From Neckera pumila (lineage: Eukaryota > Streptophyta > Bryopsida > Hypnales > Neckeraceae), in the NCBI GenBank assembly GCA_963969595.1, contig OZ018413.1:7624211-7688210 (forward strand): a stretch of 64,000 nucleotides of DNA. The letters run 5' to 3'. Of this stretch, positions 33,224 to 43,597 are shown in pieces. The position numbers were made by a program, and so were the translations under genes. Below the pieces are notes generated by a model that was not told where the DNA came from, ran no database searches, and was given only the letters and a program-made list of their open reading frames with translations. The first letter of the stretch is position 1. Every line of letters begins with the position of its first letter.

Positions 33224-34315
33224 GTAGATAGGTAGGAATGTAATTTTTGTAAGATAGTTAGGACCGAATCGGATGTTGACCCGGTCTGGTCGGTTAGAAT
33301 TGGACCCGGATGTCCAGCGCGGATTTTCGGGGGCCTTTTTGCCTTGTAATCAAGTTGTATATAAGTCAGCCCCTGCTTGGGAGCTGCAAGTCTTTTTGCC
33401 CAAATTTTGTATATGTCTTCTCTCGGCCTCTTGTTGCGTATCTCTCCCGTATGTGGCAGGGTTGTGTGGTGAGGAATTAAGAAGGCGCATGCTTGTGCGA
33501 GTGTGATTTCTCCCTTTGGGGTTCTCGCTTTGGTCTTATGTGCAATTGAGCAAGTTGTAAAAGAGTTGAGAGTGGATTTCAGTTTTTTAGCATCTCTAAG
33601 GTTTAGGATTCCGGGCGAGACAGCCGTTGTTAGGCTAAGCGGATAGGGAGGGATTCCTTAGTCGCGCTAGAACTCCTGGGTGGGAAATCTAGTTGAGTGT
33701 CCGATTTTCTGAGAGATCTTCCTGCCTTAGTTGGCAAACAGAAGGACTTTAGTTGATGTTGGAACGGACGGGTTCACTTGCAACCGCTTGGCTTCGTACA
33801 GACGGAACATGGCGCTAAGGTCGTTGTAGTATACGAGGATTGTACGGGGGGTCTTTGTGTGACCGGTGATCCGGAGAGTTCTCTGGATTGCTGTAAAGGA
33901 TCAAATCGGATCCGGAATGGTGTAGGAAATGGGAGAATAGAGAAGTGGGTCTTCAGCCATTATAAGTCACGGAAAGAGCGGCGGGCGTGCCACTCTCAAA
34001 AGCAAGGGGCGAATCCCTTGATGGTGAAACAAAGGTAAAACTAAATCAAATGGGAGTAAGAGCAGATGTGAGCTAATCAGACCGGATCGGAAAGGAGAAG
34101 AGGGTTTGATTATAGTTTTCGATGTTGTTGTGTTTCCGGTTGTGGTGTTAGGACTGGAAGAGGAAATATTGGTACTGACTTAGCTTAGAGACCGAATAAG
34201 GCTAGATACTTCACAGAATCTCGCGGGTTCAATCTTTAGAGTCATTTTGTTATACTTTAAAGTGATTTTTGGTAGTATAATTGGGAATTTGCTTGCCCTG
34301 TGCTGCGACAAGCTC
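33224..34315 (+). other. 3' non-coding part of the inserted element
   Basis: About 1.1 kb of near-balanced composition with a second TATA-like word (gtatataag, about 33357-33365) and G-rich stretches. Frames at 33273-33506 and 33778-34038 have no motif. No copy of the 5' region (30.8-31.5 kb) was recognised here, so an LTR pair is not supported by eye. Confidence 0.35.
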
Positions 34316-34413
34316 CGAGATATAAGTCATCATTTGTAGGAATTCTAAAGTTTGAATGTCTTTTATCGTAGTTGAGATGTTATCACTTATGAATTCTTAT
34401 GTATTTAATGCAG

Positions 34414-36282
34414 CTACTTCAAACTTGAGCTTCTTCCAAAGAATGCCATTGCTTGAGAGGATCTTCCTCCGTTCCTGTCCACATGGTTTGATCGGAGCTC
34501 CAACCAGTGTGTATATACCCCCTTACAGCTTTGGACCTTCACAACAGCGCACTTGGCCAGTGGAGGGTGATATCTCAATTGTCCTGTGACATTCACCCAT
34601 CCATCTGAGATAGCGTTGCGTCAGTCCTTGGAAGGACTAGGTGTCTGGGTGTTATTGATTTGGACGTTCCAGAGTTTGCTGAGTTCATTGATACTCAGAA
34701 GGAAAGGACTATTGCAAGGAGGACGGTAGCTAACAAGAAGAAGGAGGCAAAAGAATAAGAGATTCAAGCAAACAAGGAGAAGAAAGAAGCGGAGTGCTTG
34801 ATCAAGCTGGCTGAGAAAGAAAAGGAAGCAAAGAAGGAGGGGAAGGGAAAAGCCAAAGGTAAGAAGAAAGTTGAAGGTAGCAGCCAAGTTCCAGTGTCTT
34901 CCACGGTTGACCAAAATTCACAAATGCAAGTCGGGGCTCAAAGTGGAATGAAGAGGAAGGCCGTGCTTCTAGAACTCATAGAAGAGATGGTCACACAAAG
35001 CACTCAAGTAATATGCCTTGCTGATGATGATGATGTCACCTTGGAGGAATTGATACTAAACGCGTCAATCATCAACATCAAAGATGACATGGCTCTTGAT
35101 GCTCCGAATCGCTACGTTGAGGTTATGGATTTCTTGAAGAAGGTAAGCTTTTGTTCTTTGGAGTTGGCAAATATATACTATCATTGATTCATTGAATGAC
35201 ATGATTCTATAATAAGATTTGATTCACTTTCAAATTCTTCATTTGCAAATGGCATTAGGAAAGGCTTGCACGTATGATGGAATTGTAAACCGACATCCGA
35301 GAGTGGAATTAATTATCTTTGACTACCAGGAAAATTTGTTAGTTCCGGAGATGTCTACTCCAATGAGTTCGGTGTCATCGTGGAACTCCAACCCTGCACT
35401 GGAGGCGCTCAATGGTGCTTTTTCCTTTGCGGAGAAGCATTTGCAGGATCATGGCTGCATGATTTTGTTTCATTCACTATGCGCCGCTTCGAAGGGCAAC
35501 ATTGCTGGATTGTGTGAGGCGTACCCTAAATTTGTAGAGAAGGCCGAGTGGTTGGATATGAACTGTATGGACTTGACCCCCGCCATTAACAAGACGTCAA
35601 CGGTAAGCACTTCTGAAATCTAAATGACTTGAGTATCAACTAGCCCTATAAATGAATTTATTTGTTTTTAATGTATATTTGTTTCCAATGCTTGCAGACT
35701 TTGAAGTTCACTATTATTATTAGTGAAGGATTTTGGACAGAAAGAGAAATCAAAGTTCTCTTTCAAGCACACTGAGGCGATGGCGAAGGAGAGAGTGGAC
35801 CTTGTACGGCATGACATTTTACTAAACTACACCACGGAGGACACCCAGTTGATCAACGAGGCAACAGGAGTTCCGTGGCGGGGGGCTCGTGAAAAGGACA
35901 CTAGATTTCTATAATTCCTCATTGAAGGTACAACGGAAGAAGGAGATTTGGTTTTGGATTGCACAGCATCTGCAAGTAAATTCCAAATTTGAAGTTTAAG
36001 TATTTAAATCTTCATTCTTTTAATGAATCATGAAACTAATGAACTTTACATTGCTCATTGCAGGTGCATCTATTACAACATGTCATGGCACTGGACACCA
36101 CATTGTAGCTCTGGAGAAGCAGAAGGATATCTTTGATGCTGTCCTCCTTTCCATGAAGAAGAATATTCCGACCTCAGTGGCAGTGAAGTGAACGACCAGC
36201 CACCATCGACTGTGGCCTCTCAAGATCCGAATGCCATGACTGTGGTGGCACGGAAGTTTGTTCGGGGAGATAGACCTCATAA
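34414..36282 (+). pseudogene. Exons 9-12: coiled coil plus class I DNA-methyltransferase-like domain
   Basis: Exon 9 (34414-35142, after aatgcag) reads YFKLELLPKNAIA, DLPPFLSTWFDRSSNQC, VYTPLQLWTF and NCPVTFTHPSEIALRQSLEG, then a Lys/Glu-rich coiled coil and TLEELILNASIINIKDD. Exon 10 (35259-35602) reads VELIIFDYQENLLVPE and HGCMILFHSLCAA; the first is where methylases carry their D/N-PPY/W motif IV. Exon 11 (35698-35975) has GVPWRGAREKDTRFL, then after TAA 35912-35914 EEGDLVLDCTAS. Exon 12 (36064-36282) continues with GHHIVALEKQKDIFDAVL. GDLVLDxxAS...GxHIVALExxxxxF matches motif I and the adjoining region of N6/N4 DNA methylases (SAM binding). Motif IV here is D-Y-Q-E, so catalysis is doubtful. 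Stops at 34454, 34756 and 35912 plus shifts show decay. Confidence 0.55.
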
Positions 36283-36482
36283 GTAAGTTTCAACATTTTT
36301 AGTTGTTTGTAAACATGATTCTTTTCATATTGTATGATTCTAATATTGTTTTATTTGTTTTTGCAGCCGTTAGGTGGTGATACAATCACATGCATTGATG
36401 AAGAAATGAAGTCTTCTTCTAAGCCCAGAGAAGCCATTTGAGCTTCCCGTGTATGTTGGGCGTCTTTTTTTGCAAGTGGATG

Positions 36483-37309
36483 CACGATAGTTGGTGTCTC
36501 ACGATTGTTAGTAGTTTATTCAAAGCAAAGAGCTTTTATATAACTACATAAACCCACTAAACAGAACTTTCATAACAATCATAAGTGGTTGAGCTTTATA
36601 GTATTTTCTTTTTTTTGGAAACAATGTGTCCACTTAGAACTTCAAATGTAGTATTCAATGGAATAAAATAATGCAAGAAAAAAATGAATCCACCTCAAAA
36701 TGACCAATAAAGACTGGACCTCATTTTCACTTAGTAAGAGTCCATAATTATATGAAATACAATGATGTTGGCAAAAAAGAATTCATGTGTACGTAATAAA
36801 TGTTTTCATTTATTCTTATAGTTGTTACTATAAACCATTTTTATGTATTCATGTTCCAAACAAAGTCCATACGTATTAAAATGAAATATTTTGCCAGTCT
36901 ATATATTTATCATGAAGAGTCCAAAAATAAATGTTAATAGCAATTGCTTGTCCTCAATAATACAAAGATGTCTTCTTAAAAAAGTTCTTATCCTAAACCA
37001 AAAAATTTCATAAATACTATTTACACTTTGTATGATATTCAACTTAAAACCCTTCTCCCAAAACCCATAAATCATACATGTGGCACGCTTATTGAGACAC
37101 CAAACCAAAGTAACAAACATCCATCTTTCCTAATCACACTTTTCCATTGCTTGAATTCTATGAAATATGAGTGCAATATATTGCTGCCATGAAGATCCCT
37201 AAAATAAATTTGTAAGTTAATAAAATTTTGGAAAAATATACTAATTATTGAAAAAATAGAATTACCTTTATCCACGGTCATAGATCCCTAATCTTTTTTT
37301 TTCTAAAAA
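36483..37309. other. No recognisable gene; 3' flank of the composite block
   Basis: AT-rich DNA after the last recognisable exon. No terminal inverted repeat matching the 16.2-17.2 kb flank was seen by eye. Confidence 0.35.
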
Positions 37310-37470
37310 AAACCCCTCGCTCACAGGCTTACGGGCTCACAGGCTCACATGCTAGCAACCTTGGCGCCAAGACTCAGCGAGAAGAAAAATGGCTACAGCT
37401 CGGTGCACTAGAAAGAGCGTTAGGATTCAATGAAAAGAAAAATGGCTACACCCTGAATACAAAGTTTGAA
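37310..37470. repeat. Short repeat related to 16020-16190
   Basis: 'ctcacaggctcacatgct' iterations are followed by 'cagcgagaagaaaaatggctac' and 'gagcgttaggattcaatgaaaag', which parallel 'agcgagaagaaaaacggctac' and 'gagcgccaggatttag' near 16045-16080. Confidence 0.55.
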
Positions 37471-37859
37471 CTTGGATGTGTTCGTGAAGGCGCCAATCAC
37501 GTATTCATCCCAATTCCCAAATGTCACACTAATCATCCAATGTAGCAATATTTAGCACAAAAAGCAAGCGTGGCACCCACATTTTTGTCATTTTTGAATA
37601 CATATACATTTCTATATATGGATGTAATTCATCTTCAAGAATTTACATACAATATTGAATATATTAGTGTAATTTTTAAAAAATATCAAAGAATCAACTA
37701 AAATTATTTACAATCAAAGCTCAAAAAAAGAAAGTGTGACACCATTTGTGGCTCCTATTACTTCATGTGTACTCCCTAAGGATCCCAAATTTTGGTGTTT
37801 AATGATTTTTTCCACCAATTGTTACCTAGATTAGCATTCTCTAGAAAATGAGGGTCTGA
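37471..37859. other. No recognisable feature
   Basis: AT-rich and featureless, without open frames or repeats that I can support. Confidence 0.4.
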
Positions 37860-38240
37860 GAGGCAAGAGCTTTAATTTTCAGATTTAACAAAGGTCAATC
37901 AGATTTTTTTATAGTTGAGAGCTTAAAAAACCCCAGCAATTCCCAAGAAAATCACCAGAAAGTCTGTGAGGCCTGGATGCTTCAAAAATTCAGATTAGTG
38001 AAAGTCAACTCGGTTTGACCAGATCCTGGAGTACCCAGAGTCCACAAAATCCCACCAGAGAGCCTGTGAGGCTTTGAAGAGCTCAAAAAATCAGCATAAG
38101 CAAAGTCAACCAAACTTTGACCAAACTTTGACCAAACTTTGAGAGCCCAAAACCTCCCAAGGACCACCAGAGAGAGTGTGAGGATTTGAGTAAATTACAA
38201 ACCAGAGCTGACTGAGGGAGGTTGAGTGAATTACAAACCA
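37860..38240. repeat. 100-112-bp tandem repeat with an inner 13-bp repeat
   Basis: 'caccagagagcctgtgagg' variants start at 37953, 38053 and 38165, each followed by 'agtcaac..ggtttgacca'-like text. At 38105-38145 'ccaaactttga' is repeated three times with a 13-bp period. A last partial pair, 'aaattacaaaccagagagagtg', lies at 38190-38250. Confidence 0.75.
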
Positions 38241-38403
38241 GAGAGAGTGGTGAGGGTGTGTCTGGACAATAGGCCATACTGGGTGGTTGGAGCTCCATTT
38301 GCAATACATCTTGGACATGTAAAATTTGACAGAACTTTGTTGTGGAGCTCAAGCTTCAAACTAACAAAGCCTCCAAGTATACAATCAATCAATACCTTAA
38401 ATG

Positions 38404-38438
38404 AGGTTGTTTGTTTGTTTTGTTTTGTTTTGTTTGTA
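38404..38438. repeat. (gttt/ttttg)n microsatellite
   Basis: A run of gtttgtttgttttgtttt type. Confidence 0.85.
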
Positions 38439-38644
38439 GCGTGGACAATTTCTTGACCGTGCGTCCCCCGGCCGCGTGCTTGGTACCGTTGGAAAGCTCT
38501 CGCCGAGGAGGGGTGCACCGGCTTGGTTTCGTGGCATTTGGAGCGGTGGTGCAAAAATTATTGAATTTCAAAGTATTTATTGATTAAAAAATTAGAAAAT
38601 TACTTTTACTTTGATTTTGGTGGCGTTCTTTGTACTGGGACTCT

Positions 38645-38712
38645 GGGAGTGGAACCGGGAGTAGAACTGGGAGTAGAATCGGAAGTAGAACCAAGAGTGG
38701 AACCGAGAGTAG
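38645..38712. repeat. 12-bp minisatellite, about six copies
   Basis: Units of the form gggagtrgaacy (gggagtggaacc, gggagtagaact, gggagtagaatc, ggaagtagaacc and so on). In one frame they would encode a four-residue G-S-(G/R)-T repeat, but the flanks are not coding. Confidence 0.85.
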
Positions 38713-39547
38713 ATGAAAATTGGGCCAACGGCACACGGTCACACTAGTGGAAACTAAGACAACAAATTAGTACTTAGTAGTTGAAGGAAAAAGAAGAAGG
38801 GAAAGTTGGTGATTAGAACCACTCATAGAGAATAGTTTGACTTTCTTAACCATATTTAGCCCTTAGATTAGAAGACAAAAAGGAAGAATATAGGATCTCC
38901 AAGTATTCTCAAGTTAGTTATTAGTTAGAAGAGGTTAGATAAACTTTGTTTGAAGACCTCATTTGATTCCAAGGAAATAAGCCAAGAAGTTGGTATTAGA
39001 TTTTTGTTAGATTTATTCCTACAAAATATCTCCAAAAGTTGGTATTAGATTTGATTAGATTTAGTTTCCAAGAAATATCTCCAAAAGGAAAGAAAATAGT
39101 TGAAAGAAGAAACAAAAGAAACAAAAGAAAAGAAAATACTTGGAAGGAGAATTGAGGATTTCTAAAAACCCATTAAAAAAGTTATGAAAAATCAAACGCC
39201 AAAACATCAAACACTGAAGATGGAGTTGGAGTGTGCGTTTGACCAGTGGGTGGTGTTGTACAACAAGGAAAGCACCAATGTTCAGGTTAGTAACTGATTG
39301 TTTTTACTAAGAATTCTTGTATTTTTTCCAGATAGTAGATTAGACGTTGAACTTTTTGATTTTTTGGTAGAATTGGAATCATTATAGGAAATTAGGAAAA
39401 AAGCCCAATAGAAAACTTTCAAAAGACTTTTAAAATTTACTATAGCAATTACAAAGGATTTTACCACAATTAGCAAAAAGTTACTAAAATTTATCCCTAG
39501 AGGAAAAGTAGCCTTAAAAGTAGAAAAAAGTAGGAAGTTGCAAAGAA
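38713..39547. other. No recognisable gene
   Basis: Purine-rich text with small iterations ('gttggtattagattt' twice near 38990-39055 and 'ccaaaaggaaag'). No coding signature. Confidence 0.4.
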
Positions 39548-39672
39548 GAATCTTTTTAGGAATCTTTTAGGAATCTTTTTAGGAATCTTTAAGGAATCTT
39601 TTTAAGAATCTTTTAGGAATATTTTAGGAATATTTTAGGAATCTTTTTAGGAATCTTTTAGGAATCTTTTAA
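39548..39672. repeat. 11-13-bp minisatellite 'aggaatctttt'
   Basis: About ten consecutive copies of 'aggaatctttt(t)' with minor variants ('aagaatc', 'ggaatatttt'). Confidence 0.88.
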
Positions 39673-40448
39673 AACTTTGAGGATACAAGGTAAAATAGAG
39701 GTAACTTAGAACTTTAGGATAAAAAAGAATTATGGAAGAATTTTGATGAATTGGACAACGGTCAAAATTCACTAATAAATAACAATTACTTAGGAAGTCT
39801 AAGGTTAGAACTTTAGGATTATAAAAGAATCACATAAGAATTTTGATAAACCGACACGGTCAAAATTCAATCGTAAATAACATTTAAACCAAGAAGCTAA
39901 AAGTTAGGAATTTTTACCTTTTTAAAAATTAAAAGCAAAGGTAAAAAACTTAAAAACATCAATCTCCAAGGATAACAATAAAATTCCAAGTTAATCCCAT
40001 TACTAAGAAGTAATCAAGAATTTATTGCGAAGGTAAAAAGGGTTTACAAAAAATAATTAAAGTTAAAGCTTCATCCATTATTATTTGCTAGAAAAATACG
40101 TCAAATTGGAAATTATTTATCATTTCAGAAAGGGCAAAAGAATCCCTACAGATTAAGCTATTTTTTCCATCTTGTTTGACTAATGACTATTGGACCTCAA
40201 TTTTGGCAATTAAAGTCAAAACCAACCGCCAATACTAACATGTGGTTCATTTTGGTTATTTTGGATGAGTATTAACAAATAAACAATTAGGAGTAGGAAA
40301 ACAATAAGATCCATTGCTTGAAAGGCTCAACCGGATTACACGTTGTTAGACACCCTATAGGAATTCAACCTCAGAATTACAAGAACCTAGTTTTGTGTAC
40401 ACTTTATTTCAAGGGTGAGAATAAAGCGCCCACAGCAAGGCAAAACCT
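39673..40448. other. No recognisable gene; loose duplication
   Basis: 'ttaggataaaaaagaat.a.g.aagaattttgatgaa' followed by 'ggtcaaaattca' recurs near 39715-39770 and 39815-39870 with a spacing of about 100 bp. Nothing else. Confidence 0.4.
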
Positions 40449-40530
40449 CTGTTTTGTGGACATTGAGTAAAACAACCCTTATTTTTATGTCAACAATGAT
40501 GTTCAACAAAACATCTTAATTTAGAGTAGA
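40449..40530. repeat. Remnant related to the CACTA-type MITE of 31143-31380
   Basis: 'ttttgtggacattgag' is followed by 'taaaacaac' and 'tttttatgtcaacaatgatgtt', matching the inner part of the MITE arm ('aaaacaacttgtg', 'tttttatgtcaataat'). No CACTA ends remain. Confidence 0.45.
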
Positions 40531-41819
40531 AAATCCATAATTGCTTGCAAACAAAAAATCCTCATAACTTTTGGTTCATTGATAGAATGATTTAAAGCTT
40601 TCTACAAGTACATAATTCTATAAAACCAATTTCAAAATTTTTTCTCTTCAAAAAGTGATTTTTTCTTATTTGGCTAGATTTTCTTTTTATTAAAAAAAGA
40701 AAGCAATTTATTAGGCCATAATTTTTTACTTATATTTTTAAATGTCATGGAATTTAGTACATATGAAAGATATTCCTTGTCTCCACCTTCTATTAAAATT
40801 TGAGCCAAAAATATAGAAATTCACACATTTCCAAGATTTATAAAGCCCATGCTTCCACTAGTTTCCCACCTTTCATCCATTAAGGACTAGTTGACCACTT
40901 TCTAGTCAAAATTGACACTTTTTCATTTGTAAGCAGAGTTTTAGAATGAATTTGGATATAGACGAAAGGGGATGGATGTGGAGAATTGTAAACCAAATGC
41001 ATTGGGACAAGAATGAAGACAATTTGTGCTGGCATACAATTTTTAAGTTGAAAAAACAAACAATATATTATCAAAAAATATAAAAAATCAATATAGAAAT
41101 CAATGCAAAATTTGTCATACATTTATTGTGGAGCCCCAAGCATTTATACCAATTCCATCAATATGGTCAGAACTCTAGAATGCATTACAGTTTGGTACAT
41201 TTTTCCATGTTTAGCCTAGAACTAGATTCAAGGGAAAATTTTAGAAAATTTGATGAGATAAAAAATAGGGTCGCTTTAATTTGTTCAAGATAAAATTGAT
41301 ACTTCTGTTAAATCTACCATAGCTTTGGAAATATGTCTCCTATATAATTATATATAAAGTAGGGTGGTGAATAATTACTTCATTTTAAAAAATAATAGAA
41401 ACAAATAATTAAATAATAATTAAAATAATAAGATTAGGGTCATAGACAGAAGATCCTCCAAAAGTATTTAGTAGGATGAGTAAAATAATTTATGGGCTAC
41501 AGTACATGGATGGAGAATAGCGTATTTTCTATCCATTTTTTGAATGTGTATAGAGGGAAATGCCTTCAGATTTTTATATGTGTGTGTGTGATGGCGCTCT
41601 GAACAGCAATTGGATTTTTTCAATGTATTTTTTGTATGAAACTCAATGTTGCCTTCAGACATAGCCTCCATCCGCACCCTCAATTGTTGTTTGCAAAGTT
41701 TACATTTCCCTCACAACCTTAGAATTTTAACCATTTTCCTCACATTTTTTAAGGTTTTGTTTATAGAGAGCGACAGGTGTAAGGAGATTACTTCAGCTGT
41801 GAATTTTTCTACAGATAAT
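40531..41819. other. No recognisable gene
   Basis: AT-rich DNA. A 91-codon frame at 41646-41921 and an 80-codon minus frame at 40880-41122 show no motif. Confidence 0.35.
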
Positions 41820-42710
41820 TGGGTTCAACATCTAACTAAAGGCTTTGTTTACATTGTGGATTTTGGGTACCGCAATGGAATGTCTGCTTACAGTTTAGGA
41901 TTGCGTTGCAATTTTAGGTGACAAGGTATTGAAATTTGTTGTTTGGAGTGGACTTCCTTGTTTGCACTGGTAAGTGACAGGTTAAAATTTTGAGTTTCAT
42001 TTTGCATTATATTGTTGCTATACAACAGGAGAATAATTTCATCATTTTCTTGCATCTTTGATGTAGGATTTTGCTTTGTTGTGATCGAACAATGTTTTCA
42101 ATGTTCACAAGTTTAGAATTTGGTATATGATTTGATCTTGGAAACTCTATGGGTTTACATTTGGCTCAAGGTTTACATTTGGATCTTTGATTTGTTTAGA
42201 ATATGCAAGTTTGTTTTCACAAAGTTGAATGTCTGCTTAGGGTTTAGGCAAGCGCTCCAATTTATGGCAACAAGTTGCTCAAGTCAGGATTTTACGTATA
42301 AAATTTTTTAAAGTTGTTTTACATTGTAATGCTCAATTTGTACTTAGGGAGAATGGCTTCATCTTATTCTTCGCCAATTATTTGCTACAATATCATACAT
42401 CCACTGTGTCAATGTCTTGAATTTTCACAAAGAGAGGCTGCTGTTTTGGTCATTGATTACGGGTTTGCATTTTAAGTTAAGGATTCCTTTTATACATGCG
42501 GGTTTGTTTTGATGCATTTCAATGTGTGCTTTGGATTTAAGATAGCATTGCAATTTTTGGTGAAAAAGTGTTGTAATGGGAGTTTGGAGAGGAGTTTCTG
42601 CTTTGTATTGGTAAGTGACCTGTGCAATTTTTGAGTACCCTTTTTCAGTGTACTTCTGATGTGCAATGTTTGAATGCTTCCATCTTGCTGTTGGCCAATT
42701 GTTGCAGGAT
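41820..42710. repeat. Degenerate tandem repeat of about 0.3 kb
   Basis: 'gaatgtctgcttacagttta' (41878), 'gaatgtctgcttagggttta' (42228) and 'caatgtgtgctttggattta' (about 42519) each lead into 'gca..gcaattttaggtgacaa' or 'ggcaacaag' and 'ttggtaagtgac' or related words. Three diverged units of roughly 290-350 bp. Confidence 0.55.
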
Positions 42711-43315
42711 CACATGTCCATTGTCATCGTAAATATTTTGAATCTTTTTGAATTTAGGTTACGGTCTAGGCTTTCTTGTAAGGTTCGAATGCAGGCTTAC
42801 ATATCTACATGGGAATGAAAAAAATTAAGATATACACACTCATTGGTGAGGAAGCATCACCAAAGTGCATCCAAAAATTGGATCCTGCAACATCCACTTT
42901 CAAATGATCAATGGCATGTCATAGCTGACTTAGCAAGATTGCATTTGGCGTTGGAGGATTTGAAGTTGGAGTTGTTGGAGATGCTGAAGAGCAGCTACCT
43001 TGAGCCATCACCAACTCTATGGATTACTTCCACAGCTTGTGGCCCTACCAATTGAAGGTCTAATTTATTTTTCTCTTGTTGTTGTTGATTATGTCAATTG
43101 CTGCAGCTACTTTCAAGTTTGTTTGTTGTCATCAGCAATGAACATTCTAGTGACTCTTAGTTGAGCTCATGTGAGATTCTAGTGTTTGAGGACGTTGAAC
43201 CTATATTTTCATAATTTTGTAGGTTGGATAATCTGAACCCTAATGTTTGACACTGTAAATGCTTACTCAAAGGTAGGCACAAGAAACATTTTCAATGTTC
43301 CTTGTAGGCACTATA
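42711..43315. other. No assignable gene; one coding-like frame
   Basis: At 42843-43055 a 70-codon frame contains NDQWHVIADLARLHLALEDLKLELLEML, an amphipathic helix-like stretch. It has no recognised family, start context or neighbouring exon. Confidence 0.3.
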
Positions 43316-43597
43316 CATTAGAGGAGTTTTAAGGGCCTTAGAAGATTTTTTTAGGCCCGTTCCCTAATCTGCCCAGACTCAAGGAATGACGGTATGGGCG
43401 TGTCAAATTTTTTTTTTCAAAAAAAAAAAAAAAATTTACCAAAATATCATTTTAACAAAACAAAACAAAATTCAAAAATGACGTGGCAGTCGCTTGACCA
43501 TGTCAGCCTAGCCATTTGGCAACGTTCCAGCATTCTTGCAGAGTTCCCATAGTCCGGGAACTCGCAGTCTCTTAGGAGGCCTAAAACTCTTCTAATG
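43316..43597. mobile_element. MITE family A, copy 2
   Basis: The left end CATTAGAGGAGTTTTAAGGGCC pairs with the reverse complement of the right end, CATTAGAAGAGTTTTAGGCC. A central A/T-rich block, then 'atgacgtggcagtcgc' and paired 'gttccc' words as in the other copies. The best-preserved ends of the four copies. Confidence 0.82.

Larger units (their letters stand above)
30764..34315 (+). mobile_element. Inserted element of higher GC content with a gag-like gene
   Basis: The base composition changes abruptly to near-balanced inside an intron of the ParB/methyltransferase gene, and coding sense for that gene resumes only at 34414. The stretch carries its own TATA box, a 1.65-kb gag-like open frame and a CACTA-type MITE. 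Candidate ends are GAGCTCTGTCGCA (30764-30776) and the inverted GAGCTTGTCGCA (34304-34315), but no target duplication was found. The edges are therefore approximate. No reverse transcriptase, integrase or DDE motif is present, so it is non-autonomous or truncated. Confidence 0.5.
22441..36480 (+). pseudogene. Multi-exon ParB-like / DNA-methyltransferase-like fusion gene, decayed
   Basis: Exon-like segments with GT-AG borders and matching phase can be followed across 14 kb: 22441-22593, 24380-24487, 26696-26857, 27369-28166, 28287-28499, 28566-28793, 28885-29140, about 29170-29493, 34414-35142, 35259-35602, 35698-35975 and 36064-36282. The product would have an acidic disordered N-terminus, a ParB/sulfiredoxin-like domain, helical segments, a Lys/Glu-rich coiled coil and a class I methyltransferase-like domain. 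In bacteria and phages ParB-like domains are often joined to N6-adenine or N4-cytosine DNA methylases. That this is one gene is inferred from order, strand and phase. It is dead: multiple stops, shifts, a MITE in exon 4 and a roughly 3.5-kb insertion in one intron. Exons after 36282 are uncertain (acceptor at 36366). Confidence 0.6.

Noticed and set aside
33960..34030. Possible tRNA-like segment ('gcgggcgtgccactctcaaaagcaaggggcgaatccc')
   Set aside because: Only two stem-like parts; no cloverleaf with anticodon arm and T-loop could be drawn.
30830..34100. LTR pair flanking the gag-like frame
   Set aside because: The sequences before 31.5 kb and after 33.3 kb both contain TATA-like words, but they do not align.
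42843..43055. 70-codon frame with an amphipathic helix-like segment
   Set aside because: Coding-like but with no family, splice context or neighbouring exon; left as a note under the surrounding region.
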